This document shows, piece by piece, positions 1-9,992 of a stretch of DNA of 64,000 bases; within the stretch, counting starts at the first letter, position 1, and every line of letters starts with the position of its first letter. The notes below the pieces were generated by a model that was not told the origin of the DNA, did no database searches, and saw only the letters and a program-made list of their open reading frames with translations. The stretch is from Bacteroidota bacterium (lineage in GTDB: Bacteria > Bacteroidota > Bacteroidia > Palsa-965): contig JADBYT010000043.1 of assembly GCA_020402865.1 (NCBI GenBank), forward strand, positions 1-64,000, in the 5' to 3' direction. Position numbers and translations under genes: made by a program.

Positions 1-1923
1 CTCATCAAACAACCGTATAAAATCATCGGCCGAATTTTGAGTAATTGAATTTATGGCCCCCACTTTTGCCGCACTGTGCCAGTCGTGAGAAAATAGTGCC
101 CCCCTTACTGCCAGATTGGTAAGTCCGCAGGTAGCCACAATAATATTGAATACACCCACCACCTGCATAGTTTGCGGATCCTGAATTCCCTGCACATTAA
201 CCGCCAGATTGGCCGATGAACCTACAAACACAAAAAGTTCATAAGCCGCCAGCGCGTAGCGTGTGGCATTTATGGCGGATATAAAGGCCAGCGGCCCGGT
301 AGCAATGGTTAATACATCAAGTGCCACCATTGCCACAAATTTCATGGCCTGCTCATTGCCTTTTACCGTAGCATATTTGAGAAACAAAGCCGGACATAAC
401 GATGGCTGTCCGTTACTTACACCAGCCGCATCAAGCATGGTAAGCCTGCTGAAATGCGTAAAGACCACAATATCAAACGCATTCAATTCATAAGCCGGGT
501 AAGAAGCATCGTCATAATGTACAGTATAACCTGTTCCTCCGCCCGATGAGCCACCACTTGCATAAACCGGATAGGTAATTATACTGTCGGCTACCGATTT
601 ATCCACCCTAATGCGTCCGTTTGTTAGCAATTCCGCCTCAAACTGTGCATCGCCTACTTTGGGCGTACCGGGCGTACCCCAGTTTATCATGCGCTTGAAT
701 TGCTCACTGTCGTTGCCGTCTTCCCAGTAGTAATTTATGGCTTCGGCCGAACTTAGTTCTAGTTTGGTGAGTGTAACGATGAGATCAGTATAATTATCGT
801 CGCCCCAAAGAAAAGTCTCATCATCGGTATTATACATCAACCGGTATATTAATGAGACCGTATTGGTTTTCAATCCGGTATATTCGGGACGTAAGTTGAG
901 CGGGCTTTGGTTTTCGAAACCACTTAATAAAGAAAGCACCTGATTTTCGGGGGTATGCCTGATTATCGCAGTCAGAAATTCTTCTTCCGCATCAAACAAT
1001 GAATTATCAATCAGTAGTACGCCTGCTACATGAAGCCGCTCCTGAACACTCAATGCCTCATAATAATTCGCTATTGTAAAAGCCCGAAGAATATCCATCA
1101 CTGTATCTTCATTAAACGTATAATACAGGCGGCTCTTTTTCTTGGCAATGGGCGCCGTTTTCTCTGCAGCGTTGATTACTTCTTCCACATACTCCACAAA
1201 ATTTCCACCCGGCCTCACAAACCTGTATCGGGTTTCTAAATCAAGAACTAATAAATCGGCAAAGTTTTCGAGTAATTCTGGTGTGGATGTATTCGCCGGA
1301 TCACAGTTTTTGATGTACCAGCCCCCATACTTACCATAGTTAGCCTGATTTTTCCAAAAAGCACCATAAAACTGCGTATAACCAAATAAACAAACGCTTC
1401 GGTTATTTTGTGTAATTGCACTGGCCGAAACAATATCATTCACAACCTTGAAATTCTCATCGAGCAGCGATTGAATATTTGAATTCTGATCGAAAAAAGT
1501 ACCCGGTTTAAATAATGATGATACAGGAAGAGTTTGGCCCTTTTCTAATGTGGCCTTCATCATTATATCGTAACCATTAATAAGAAGCAGGTAAAACTCA
1601 ACACCGGTTGATGTATAAATAGCTTGCAATTTACTGTTCCATTCCGCTTCATTGGCGGTCATTAGAGCAGCCGTTAAAAGCGGTTGTTTCCCATTTACTT
1701 CCGTGCTTAACATACGGTCTGGATCGCTACCCGGAACTTGTATGTTAACAACAAAATCAAGTTTATTGGTTTCTCCTTTAGCAATATGGGTAGAGTTGGC
1801 GCAGAATGTTTGAGCCAGATCACCACTACCTTTTCTCACCAATTCGCGGTAAGTACTGTCGGGCAAGAAAGCAGCAAGCCGTCCTGCAACAAAGAGAAGC
1901 AGAAATACAAAAACAGGTTTCAT
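1..1923 (-). CDS. Large secreted protein of TANFOR locus, C-terminus off window; candidate toxin-bearing protein
   Basis: An open frame of 641 codons starts at ATG 1923 and runs through the left edge, so the C-terminus is missing. The start MKPVFVFLLLFVAGRLAAFL is a signal peptide. The start codon overlaps the upstream gene's stop as ATGA (1920-1923), which implies translational coupling. No known domain is recognised in residues 25-480. A Ser/Gly linker (about residue 470) is followed by a hydrophobic stretch at about 530-615, containing ALDVLTIATGPLAFISAINA. Such stretches often precede the variable toxin tip in Bacteroidota polymorphic toxins; that is family knowledge applied by inference, because the tip itself is outside the window. 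It is the last gene seen in a five-gene operon of exported proteins. It could instead be a structural surface protein. Confidence 0.8.
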   Translation of the reverse strand, partial: MKPVFVFLLLFVAGRLAAFLPDSTYRELVRKGSGDLAQTFCANSTHIAKGETNKLDFVVNIQVPGSDPDRMLSTEVNGKQPLLTAALMTANEAEWNSKLQAIYTSTGVEFYLLLINGYDIMMKATLEKGQTLPVSSLFKPGTFFDQNSNIQSLLDENFKVVNDIVSASAITQNNRSVCLFGYTQFYGAFWKNQANYGKYGGWYIKNCDPANTSTPELLENFADLLVLDLETRYRFVRPGGNFVEYVEEVINAAEKTAPIAKKKSRLYYTFNEDTVMDILRAFTIANYYEALSVQERLHVAGVLLIDNSLFDAEEEFLTAIIRHTPENQVLSLLSGFENQSPLNLRPEYTGLKTNTVSLIYRLMYNTDDETFLWGDDNYTDLIVTLTKLELSSAEAINYYWEDGNDSEQFKRMINWGTPGTPKVGDAQFEAELLTNGRIRVDKSVADSIITYPVYASGGSSGGGTGYTVHYDDASYPAYELNAFDIVVFTHFSRLTMLDAAGVSNGQPSLCPALFLKYATVKGNEQAMKFVAMVALDVLTIATGPLAFISAINATRYALAAYELFVFVGSSANLAVNVQGIQDPQTMQVVGVFNIIVATCGLTNLAVRGALFSHDWHSAAKVGAINSITQNSADDFIRLFDE

Positions 1924-4190
1924 TTTTGTTCCATTTTTTGCTGGGCAATACGCTGAGCAAGGGGAACAATACCCTGCTGCGCTACTGCATTTACAATTTG
2001 AGATTCGGTTTGCGATTGCGCAATCTGCTGTGCAACGAATGTACGGAACGGAACCGATCCGATAAGCAGGTATGAACCTATTATATCAAGTTCTTGATTA
2101 CTTAACTGTGCAGAATACAACACAAAGATGATTTGCCCTGTATTGTAGGCATACTCTGTATTTTTATAATTTAAATTACTTTGACCCGTCTGGTCTGTAG
2201 ATGCCGGTGCCGCAGCTGGCATTTCAACAAATCCCATGCGTTGCTTATCTTTTTCGGGAATTACGGGTGAGCCGGGCGAAATATTCTGACGCTGATTCTG
2301 CATTTGTTGTGTAAGCGAATTTTTCGCATTGTTGTAAGCCAACAGCTGTTGATTCAGTAAGGTTTGCGGGTAATCTGTTTTTAGTGTATCCAACGCCCTT
2401 TTAAGTATGGCTCTTTCCTGTGCGGTAAGTGGCTCCAGATCTGACGGTGGCAAAAACACACCATCGTCAACAATAGTTACATTGCCACTCTGATCCACCA
2501 CCCATTGGTTACCATTCGCATCGGTAAACAATACTCCTCCATTCAAATCAATATTTACAACTGAGGTATTCCCGTTTACATCCACAATCACAACCTGCCC
2601 AGAACCATTTATATAAATACTGTCTATAACACCCGTAAAAAAATAACTGGTGTCATATTGATAATTACCTGCATTCCCCTGCGCCAGCCAGTTATCAATC
2701 CCATCCGTCAACGCATGCACTTCACCCGCCACCATCTGCAACTCCTCATTCATCCTTATCGCTTGAAACGAGCACGCCACACCAACCACCCCAAACATCT
2801 TAATCTTGCCAAGCCCCGAATAATAGCCCTGCGCATTGCTGATGCTTTGCAACTGCGTAACCAGCATTTCAAACTGACCAATCTGCCACGTCATACCGAT
2901 GCTGGCGGCGGTGAGCGGTTTGAAATTCTGCATCGAAGGCGCAGGCGAAGTTTGTCCGCAGGCAATAATGGCTTCGGCGGGTGTTGTAAAGGTTACAATA
3001 TCGCTCCATGCGCCGGGCTGGCCGTTGGGCATAATGCCCTGCACACGCGCTTCGTAGGTGCGCTGCGGCGTGAGGTCATATACGCGCAGGGCATTGTCGG
3101 CCACGGTGGGCGTGCCGGCGGCGTTGTACCATTGCGGACTGTAATTCTGTGCGCGGTATTCTGCGCGGTAGCTGCTGAAGAGTGCCACACTGTCCCACGT
3201 AAGCCGCGCCTGACGGTGGTTTATGACCTGCGCGGCCAGATTGAGGTTGATGCTTGCGGCCGATGCGCCGAAGGTATTGCCCCACGTAAACGTACAGGGC
3301 GCACTCATGCCCCGGTTGCGAAAAAGCTCGCGCCCGCCAATGTCGCGCGCCTGCACCGTCCACACGTATTCCATGCCGTCAATAAGCGGGTAGTTGAGCT
3401 GCGTGTAATTTGCTACCGTAAGCGTGGTTATTATCGAATCAACCGGCGGCGAAGAGAGAATCACGTTACCGGCCGGATTGCCCGCCGGGCGTACTTCCCA
3501 GAGGCGCAGCACATACTCGGTGCCCAGTGCCGAAGAAGGCCCGCCCATGTTGAGCGGTGTCCACGAAAACGTAATTTGCTGGGGCTGAATTTCGGGCACG
3601 GTGCTGCCGCAGAGCGGTAAATTCAGCAACGGCGGATCGCTGATAATCATCCACGCCTGTGTGCAGGCTTCGTTAGAAACCTGTATGGGCGTGGGATTGA
3701 GGTAATCGTAGGCCGTTACGCACACGGTGTAAAAGCCTTCGGGCAGCACGCGGCGCTGGTTGTATTGCTGGGTGGTAATGCCGCTGTACACCAGATTTTG
3801 CTGCGCCATTAATTGGGCAAGGTCGGTGCCCGAAAGTTGCAGCGGCACGCCGGGCTCAACGGTAAACGGCCCGGCATAAAAGTATGCTGGGTTTTCAATG
3901 GTAATGCCTTGCCCCTGCAAACGGAATTTGAGTTTAATGTCGTAGCTCGGGCGGGTGAAATCGGTGAAGAGCACAAAGATTTTCAGTTGCTCACTGCCGG
4001 GTGTGGTATAGTCGGGCAGGTAGCCCGAAAAGGGTGGTTGAAGTTGTACGTTGAGCTGTACGGGGTAGGTTTGGGCGTGTGCGGAAATGTGAAAGAATAA
4101 AATAAATAATACCAATAAGCTCCCATTCAACGTATTTGAAATACGCCGAATGAGAGCGATGAGGAGTTTAGATAATTTAAAGTTGAGCAT
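1920..4190 (-). CDS. Secreted TANFOR-like / fibronectin type III protein
   Basis: 756 aa with an N-terminal signal peptide (hydrophobic core around residues 22-38, cleavage near AHAQ). Residues 41-180 (YPVQLNVQLQPPFSGYLPDY onward) resemble the TANFOR repeat domain, named from Tannerella forsythia and common in large Bacteroidota surface proteins. Two FN3-like modules follow at about 190-300 and 317-403. An Asn/Gly-rich beta segment lies at about 530-578, and the C-terminal third is Gln-rich. There is no T9SS sorting domain, so export is probably Sec to the periplasm or outer membrane. It lies 13 bp after the 213-aa gene and overlaps the next gene by 4 bp, so it is in the same operon. The TANFOR call comes from pattern memory, not a profile search. 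Confidence 0.8.
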   Translation of the reverse strand: MLNFKLSKLLIALIRRISNTLNGSLLVLFILFFHISAHAQTYPVQLNVQLQPPFSGYLPDYTTPGSEQLKIFVLFTDFTRPSYDIKLKFRLQGQGITIENPAYFYAGPFTVEPGVPLQLSGTDLAQLMAQQNLVYSGITTQQYNQRRVLPEGFYTVCVTAYDYLNPTPIQVSNEACTQAWMIISDPPLLNLPLCGSTVPEIQPQQITFSWTPLNMGGPSSALGTEYVLRLWEVRPAGNPAGNVILSSPPVDSIITTLTVANYTQLNYPLIDGMEYVWTVQARDIGGRELFRNRGMSAPCTFTWGNTFGASAASINLNLAAQVINHRQARLTWDSVALFSSYRAEYRAQNYSPQWYNAAGTPTVADNALRVYDLTPQRTYEARVQGIMPNGQPGAWSDIVTFTTPAEAIIACGQTSPAPSMQNFKPLTAASIGMTWQIGQFEMLVTQLQSISNAQGYYSGLGKIKMFGVVGVACSFQAIRMNEELQMVAGEVHALTDGIDNWLAQGNAGNYQYDTSYFFTGVIDSIYINGSGQVVIVDVNGNTSVVNIDLNGGVLFTDANGNQWVVDQSGNVTIVDDGVFLPPSDLEPLTAQERAILKRALDTLKTDYPQTLLNQQLLAYNNAKNSLTQQMQNQRQNISPGSPVIPEKDKQRMGFVEMPAAAPASTDQTGQSNLNYKNTEYAYNTGQIIFVLYSAQLSNQELDIIGSYLLIGSVPFRTFVAQQIAQSQTESQIVNAVAQQGIVPLAQRIAQQKMEQK

Positions 4191-4203
4191 TACTGCGTTT
4201 TAA

Positions 4204-4845
4204 TTATTTGCAAATAATATATTCCTGAGCTATTTTATCAAGTACTTGTTTTCTAAAATCATTGTTTGTAAGTGTGGGGATTTTATATCCTTTTTCTCCA
4301 TTTTTTATTTTGAGCGACAACTCGGGACAGTCAGCAACTAATTCAGCCATTTTTTCATTAAATGGCCGCATAACTTTATCGCTAAGTGAATAAACACCTG
4401 GCTTCCCAACCATTTTCACATGATAAGAAGTTGAACCTTGTAATTTTCCGCCAACCATTACTCCCGGCGATGAAAACCATGCATATATTTTCATTTTAGT
4501 ATTACCACGGTTGGTGAGTTCATAGAAGGTAGAATCCTTACCGTCCGTTTCTCCAACTGGAATATCAGCCTCAAAAAAACGATTACTCAGACTCAGGTAA
4601 ATAGATTTTACTTGTCCGGGAGTGTACTTCTTTCCCTTTCCTTCAAATTTTCCGGTCCAGATATATACATACCTGTGCCAGTTAACAGAAAATTTGATAG
4701 TGCCCCTTACTGTATCACCATTAGCAGTGATTATTTCTCCCTTTTCCTGAAACTCAGGTACTTCATAGTCATAGGTTAGGTTTTGTTGAGCCGACATTAC
4801 AAGTGTACTCATTGCTCCTAGAAGAATGAAGAGTGTCTTTTTCAT
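4204..4845 (-). CDS. Secreted hypothetical protein
   Basis: 213 aa with a clear signal peptide (MKKTLFILLGAMSTLVMSAQ). The mature part opens with a 'GEIITANGDTVRGTIKF' segment, a pattern seen in many small secreted Bacteroidota proteins of unknown role, followed by a mixed alpha/beta region and a Lys-rich C-terminus ending YIICK. No catalytic motif is recognised. It sits 30 bp after the beta-barrel gene and 13 bp before the TANFOR/FN3 gene on the same strand, so it is an accessory member of that operon. It is more AT-rich than its neighbours. Confidence 0.75.
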   Translation of the reverse strand: MKKTLFILLGAMSTLVMSAQQNLTYDYEVPEFQEKGEIITANGDTVRGTIKFSVNWHRYVYIWTGKFEGKGKKYTPGQVKSIYLSLSNRFFEADIPVGETDGKDSTFYELTNRGNTKMKIYAWFSSPGVMVGGKLQGSTSYHVKMVGKPGVYSLSDKVMRPFNEKMAELVADCPELSLKIKNGEKGYKIPTLTNNDFRKQVLDKIAQEYIICK

Positions 4846-4875
4846 TTAGATGAATTTTATTGATTGTTTAGAGAA

Positions 4876-6642
4876 TTAAAACGTGTAATTCAGATTTACA
4901 GTTGCCGTTAACTCGCTTGTTTTACGCATGGCAGTGGAGGCGGGAAGGCGCTGCACAAAAATGGGACTGAACTGCAGCGAAGGTTTACCCAGCTTTGCTT
5001 TCACAGATTTTGATGCGCCTTGTTTTTGAGTTCCTGTTTTGGGCGACCAGCTAATCTGCGCCCTCGAACTTATTACATTTCCGGTAAGCACACCCGCAGT
5101 AACCGCACGGTTATACGAACTGCCCGCAGCTACCCGCACTGTGCCACCCGCAAAACTGCGCGACACATTCAGCCCCGGACCATATTGCTGTGTTACAATA
5201 GTACCTGAAACCTCGCCAAGCGGGGTAAGAATGCTGAACGGCGTACTCGACTGATTGCCGTTGGCCACCAGCGATACAGTTGTTTTGCTGGGCGCATGTT
5301 GTACGCCAAACGATACATTACCATTAATAATAGTAGTGGAAGGCAGCACCGAGCCTGATTGCTGCTGGCCTGTAACCTGATACATGGCATTCACTGCCAC
5401 ATTTTTTTTCCACTTCGATTTTTCACCAAAACTTTTGGATACCAATGCCGATGCCTGCTGCGAAAGCTGATAGAAGTTTAATGTATCTGCCGCAGTGGGT
5501 ACCCAAAACGGATCGGCCTGCGGGCGTTGATTGGTGAACGCCGTAAAGTTGGAATACGAGGCATTAAGTGTCCAGTTTTTTCCGGGCATGGCACTCACGT
5601 TTACCGAACCTACCCAACGCTGCGTGGTACTCTGGCGGGTTTTGTCGAGGTTGTTGCGCTGAAAGCCGGTGTTTAAACCAATATTCAGTTTGCCTTTCCA
5701 AAGCTTAAACGAGGGTGCAACTGTATAATTCTCCAGATCGTTGTTGAAGAAGTATGCGCCCAGTGTTTGGTAGTCGGGGTCAACGTGTTCGTGTTTTAAC
5801 GCTACCGAGAAATTCTTTTGCGTAAACGTAATAGCCGCATTCCATGCCCTGAAAAACTGTGTGGTGGTGCGTGTGGGCAGCAGCCATTTCTGCCAGCCGT
5901 TAAAATCGGTTGTTTCGGTTTCGGCGTTGGTGTTTCGCGTAAGGCCTGATACGGCCAGTTCGGCCGAAACACTTAGCCAGGTGCTGAGTTTGGTTTTGCC
6001 GCTAATGCTTAACGCCGTGTTTTGCATGGGCGCAATGGCCGCCCCGGGTGGCAGAAACAGCAGCGAGTTTTCTTCGTCTTTCGCTGTAAAATAAGTTATG
6101 CCTATCGCATGGCCGTCCTTATCGAAACCGGCTTTTACACCCCAGCCCATGCGGCGAAAGCTCATCTGGTCGGTACTTGTCATTGCCGGATCGAAAGCAA
6201 TGGCTTTGCGCAATCTTCCATACATGGCACCTGCATACCAGCCCGCAGGAGTTAGTTCCACACCGCCGCCGGTAAATACATGCCCGGCCAGTGTGTAATT
6301 GGAAAAGTTCATGGCCGTAGTACCTGCATGCCCCTGAATCCATTTCCATTTCGGATGCACCGCCTGCATATTAAACGGCTGTGTAAATGTACCGCGCTGG
6401 TTGCTGTAGCTGTAAGTAAACGGCAAACTCACATCAAGAATGGTCACATTGAGGTTGCCACTGAAAAACCAGGTAAACGGATCGCGGCGTGCTTCAAATC
6501 CCTGCGCATCGTACAAAACCGACGAAAAATTAAGTCCGCCGCTTATGGTAACCATATCTTTCTGCCCGATTTTTTCGAGATTCTGTGCATGAATGGCTGC
6601 AACAGATAAGCACATGAATGCGGAGAGTAAGTTCTTTTTCAT
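4876..6642 (-). CDS. Outer-membrane beta-barrel protein
   Basis: 588 aa with a signal peptide (MKKNLLSAFMCLSVAAIHAQ). The mature protein alternates hydrophobic and polar residues throughout (for example LSVSAELAVSGLTR, LNASYSNFTAFT) and ends in NLNYTF, the aromatic C-terminus typical of BAM-inserted barrels. It has no plug or TonB-box pattern, so it is not a TonB-dependent receptor. It follows the T9SS protein by 8 bp and precedes the small secreted protein by 30 bp. The context suggests an outer-membrane pore or anchor for the other products of the locus. The specific family is not recognised. Confidence 0.8.
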   Translation of the reverse strand: MKKNLLSAFMCLSVAAIHAQNLEKIGQKDMVTISGGLNFSSVLYDAQGFEARRDPFTWFFSGNLNVTILDVSLPFTYSYSNQRGTFTQPFNMQAVHPKWKWIQGHAGTTAMNFSNYTLAGHVFTGGGVELTPAGWYAGAMYGRLRKAIAFDPAMTSTDQMSFRRMGWGVKAGFDKDGHAIGITYFTAKDEENSLLFLPPGAAIAPMQNTALSISGKTKLSTWLSVSAELAVSGLTRNTNAETETTDFNGWQKWLLPTRTTTQFFRAWNAAITFTQKNFSVALKHEHVDPDYQTLGAYFFNNDLENYTVAPSFKLWKGKLNIGLNTGFQRNNLDKTRQSTTQRWVGSVNVSAMPGKNWTLNASYSNFTAFTNQRPQADPFWVPTAADTLNFYQLSQQASALVSKSFGEKSKWKKNVAVNAMYQVTGQQQSGSVLPSTTIINGNVSFGVQHAPSKTTVSLVANGNQSSTPFSILTPLGEVSGTIVTQQYGPGLNVSRSFAGGTVRVAAGSSYNRAVTAGVLTGNVISSRAQISWSPKTGTQKQGASKSVKAKLGKPSLQFSPIFVQRLPASTAMRKTSELTATVNLNYTF

Positions 6643-6650
6643 AACCGCAC

Positions 6651-9600
6651 TTACTGTGTAACAATAATTATCCGCGATTCGCTGTCGAACTCAGCAGTAA
6701 CACGCAACTGATAGTTGCCGGGCAGTGCCGCCGGTATGGTAATGCTGCCTGTCCAGCTGTTTGTGGTGAGCGGCGGCATACGGAAACGTTCAATCCCGCT
6801 GGCATCAAATACCTGAATAATGAATGTTTGCTCGGCATGCAGTTCCAGATCAACGGTGAATGTGCCGTTGTTGGGGTTGGGATATACAATAAGTGTATCA
6901 ATTCCATTGTTGTTCCATGGAGTAGCGCCTCCGGGTACAAACGGACCGATGATCACATTACGCACGTAATTTACTTCGCAGCTTCCATAGTAGGCCTGCA
7001 TGGTAATGGAAATTATACCGGTATCGCCATACAAAATAACGGGGGCAAACTGATTGCTGTCAATCACAGTTACCGAAGGCGGAAAAATCCAGTTTACCGA
7101 ATCAGGACGCGGGTTGCTGATGTCCACAATAACCACCGTATCACCCATATCGGGATTGGTAGAAAGAAGGAAGTCGGGAGCAGGCGAGAGGCTGTTGGTA
7201 TCAATTACGGCAGATGTTGAACGTGTGCAGCCCAGCGTATCACGGATAATAAATGAATAGTTTCCGTAACCAAGATTACCAAACACACCTGAATTCTGAA
7301 ACGTACTGCCACCATCAATAGAAAACTGATACGGAGGCACACCGCCCCAGGCATACACCTGTACCTGTCCGGTAGGTTGCAGCGGATCGCAGGGCTGAAA
7401 GCTGAGGGTTGAATCGCTAAGCACATCGGGTACGTGTACACGCACGGTATCGGTACCCACGCAGCCGGCATTGTCGTTGATCGTTACTATGTAAGTAAGT
7501 GAATCGGCCGGATAAACAGTTACCGGCGATCCGCTTCCTCCGTTATTGTCCCAGCTGATACTGAACCCCGGCGTACCTCCCACCGGCGAAGCCGTAAGCA
7601 CTGCGCCTGAGCCGGGACAAATCGTGGTATCGGTATTGGCAATTACAGTAAGCGTATTTACATAGTTTACTGTAATTGAATCGCTGCGCGTACATCCGTT
7701 CTGAGGGTGTGTAACTGTAAGTACATACACGCCCTGCTGCGTCACCACAGCCGGATCGGCAGAGGAGAAATTGCCTGGGCCTGTCCACCATAATCCTGCG
7801 CCAATATTGGCCGAGCTTCCGTCAATGCTCACACTGTCGAACGAGCAGTTTAAAACCGGTACATTAGCGGGCACCGTTACGTTGGGCGGAGTAATGAACT
7901 GATTTACATTTACCACGCCCTGCGACAGGCAGCCGTTTATGAGGCTTGTGGTGGTGAGTATGTAGTTGCCGGGCACGGAAACAGTGGCCGGGTTGTTTAC
8001 AAAAACCGTATCGCCCACAAGGTTCCAGACCTGCACCCCGCCGGTAACCGGTGGCGAATTAAGCTGCACACTTGTTTGCAGGCAGGTGAGTGTGTCTATA
8101 CTCGCAGGGAGCAATACAGGGGGCGGTGTGATGTTTTCGTTTACGAAAATAGTGTCGCTGTTTTCGCAACCATTGCGACGGCTGTGGATGGTTAAAAGGT
8201 AATTGCCCGACACGGTGGCTGCAAACGGATTGGGGAATACGCCCTGAATGGACGTCCAGCGAAGCGAATCGGCCGGGTAAAGCGTGGCGGCGTCCAATAT
8301 TACCGAGTCTGCGGAGCAGGTGAGATCCTGAACAAAACCAAATGGCTGTAATGCAGGCCGGACAGTATCTACAATTACCTGCATGGTATCCCTCCACATG
8401 CACTGATTGGGTGATGTGGCTGTGAGTATGTATTGTCCGGGATCAGAGGTAATAACAGAGTCCGGAAATTGCATGCTGTTGGGAAACGTCCATACTAACG
8501 TTGCTCCGGGCGTTGTACTGAAACCATTGAGCAGTACGGATGTGTGAATACAGGTAAGCGAGTCGTTGAGGCCGGCGTTTACAGTGGGTGAGGGGAGTAA
8601 TGTAATGACAGAACTTCTGAGTGCAGATTGTAAACCACAATCTGATTGCGCACTAACCGTAAGTGTGCCGCCGGTTGCATTCAATCCGAAAATTAATTGC
8701 ACAGCATTACCCGAAGGCACAAGTGTAACGCCGCTGCCCGAATAGCTCCAGTTGTAGGATGTAGCATATTGCACGGGAGAAACACTTGCGGTAATGGGAT
8801 TTCCTCCCCGGCAGAAGGCAGTAGATGAATAGCTGATTAGAGAAGGTTGTGGCGCAGCAAGGCAATAGACCTTGTAAGGGCTGGGTAGTATATTTCTTTT
8901 TGCCGCAGAAATATACAGGTGATTTCGAAAGCGGACGAGTCTGATTTCACTATTGTAATTAGCAATACCAGGATCCCAAGTCAATAATGAAGCGGGATAG
9001 GTGTAACCCACAAAATGATTTCGTGAGGTTGTATTAATTGCTGTAAAATCGCCGGCAATAAATACGAATGGGGTAGTGGAAACATTACCGGGATAGGTTT
9101 CAATTTTTCTTACAGGAGCATTAAAGAGCAACGATGTACTAAGCAGCGCACCCGTATTCTTGTTAAGATAGGCAAAGTAATTACGGGTTGTTGTTACTGA
9201 AAAAGCAGTAAACTCACCACCCACAGCAATGAAGTTTCCGTTTATACTGGCAATGTCATAAACGGCCGCATTCGGATTCGGGTTCCAGGTCAGAACACGC
9301 ACCGGCCCCGAAGACGTGAGCGTATATTTTGTAAGATGCTGTGCACTCCCGTCCAAAAAATCGCCTCCCACATACAACGAGCCTCCTTCTACTAAAACAG
9401 TACGTACAAAATTACCTGCAGAAGCTCCGATTGAATGTGTCCAGCCGGTTAACAACTGTCCGGTATTCGCATTAAATGCCGCTAAAAAGCTAATACTAAT
9501 AGGAGTAGAAATAGAAAAAGAGCCTGCTACAAATAAAGTATCGCCTGTATGTGATAAAGAATAGTCAAAAATGCTGTCTGTGGAATTTTCAAGGAAGTCG

Positions 9601-9992
9601 CGAAACCAGATAACATTGCCAGCTGTATCAATACAAGTTATACGTTGATTGTTTAGTGAAGGGGTTTTCTGAGAAAAGTATAAGCGATTGGTTTTAAAGG
9701 CAATTTTAGGTGTCGGAATCGGGACGTTGCTGGAAATGGTGTTCACTAATAACGTAGTGGTGACGCCGGTTGTAAGGTTTGTTTTTCGGATGTCCCAACC
9801 ATTGGCAGATGACGGTTGATACCGTGCAGTAAACAATACATTGCGAATAGTGTCTTCACACGTAGCGGTAACATTCCAGCCAGAAACGGGTGATGGATTG
9901 TAGTTTGTGGTAACGTCAAGCGGTGTAATGAATTGGGCCATTGCCGCAAACGGCAACAACCACATCAACAGAAAAAAGGGTATGCGAAGCAT
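6651..9992 (-). CDS. T9SS-exported beta-propeller / Ig-like surface protein
   Basis: 1113 aa with a signal peptide (MLRIPFFLLMWLLPFAAMAQ). Residues about 25-380 form repeats of the 'FNANTGQLLTGW' and 'VGGDF..' kind, resembling delta-60 or quinoprotein-like propellers. Four or five Ig-like/PKD-like modules with paired cysteines follow (about 390-850). A SprB-like repeat is at about 859-929 (VPPYQFSIDGGSTF). The C-terminus (about 1031-1113) is a type A T9SS sorting domain starting VYPNPNNGTF and ending RIIIVTQ, so the protein should be secreted and attached to the cell surface. It is the first gene of the minus arm, transcribed away from the 952-aa gene across a 161-bp gap. Confidence 0.85.
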   Translation of the reverse strand: MLRIPFFLLMWLLPFAAMAQFITPLDVTTNYNPSPVSGWNVTATCEDTIRNVLFTARYQPSSANGWDIRKTNLTTGVTTTLLVNTISSNVPIPTPKIAFKTNRLYFSQKTPSLNNQRITCIDTAGNVIWFRDFLENSTDSIFDYSLSHTGDTLFVAGSFSISTPISISFLAAFNANTGQLLTGWTHSIGASAGNFVRTVLVEGGSLYVGGDFLDGSAQHLTKYTLTSSGPVRVLTWNPNPNAAVYDIASINGNFIAVGGEFTAFSVTTTRNYFAYLNKNTGALLSTSLLFNAPVRKIETYPGNVSTTPFVFIAGDFTAINTTSRNHFVGYTYPASLLTWDPGIANYNSEIRLVRFRNHLYISAAKRNILPSPYKVYCLAAPQPSLISYSSTAFCRGGNPITASVSPVQYATSYNWSYSGSGVTLVPSGNAVQLIFGLNATGGTLTVSAQSDCGLQSALRSSVITLLPSPTVNAGLNDSLTCIHTSVLLNGFSTTPGATLVWTFPNSMQFPDSVITSDPGQYILTATSPNQCMWRDTMQVIVDTVRPALQPFGFVQDLTCSADSVILDAATLYPADSLRWTSIQGVFPNPFAATVSGNYLLTIHSRRNGCENSDTIFVNENITPPPVLLPASIDTLTCLQTSVQLNSPPVTGGVQVWNLVGDTVFVNNPATVSVPGNYILTTTSLINGCLSQGVVNVNQFITPPNVTVPANVPVLNCSFDSVSIDGSSANIGAGLWWTGPGNFSSADPAVVTQQGVYVLTVTHPQNGCTRSDSITVNYVNTLTVIANTDTTICPGSGAVLTASPVGGTPGFSISWDNNGGSGSPVTVYPADSLTYIVTINDNAGCVGTDTVRVHVPDVLSDSTLSFQPCDPLQPTGQVQVYAWGGVPPYQFSIDGGSTFQNSGVFGNLGYGNYSFIIRDTLGCTRSTSAVIDTNSLSPAPDFLLSTNPDMGDTVVIVDISNPRPDSVNWIFPPSVTVIDSNQFAPVILYGDTGIISITMQAYYGSCEVNYVRNVIIGPFVPGGATPWNNNGIDTLIVYPNPNNGTFTVDLELHAEQTFIIQVFDASGIERFRMPPLTTNSWTGSITIPAALPGNYQLRVTAEFDSESRIIIVTQ

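Noticed and set aside
2658-3620. 320-codon open frame on the plus strand
   Set aside because: It lies antisense within the TANFOR/FN3 gene, is Arg/His-rich with no domain or signal, and arises from the codon bias of the opposite strand.
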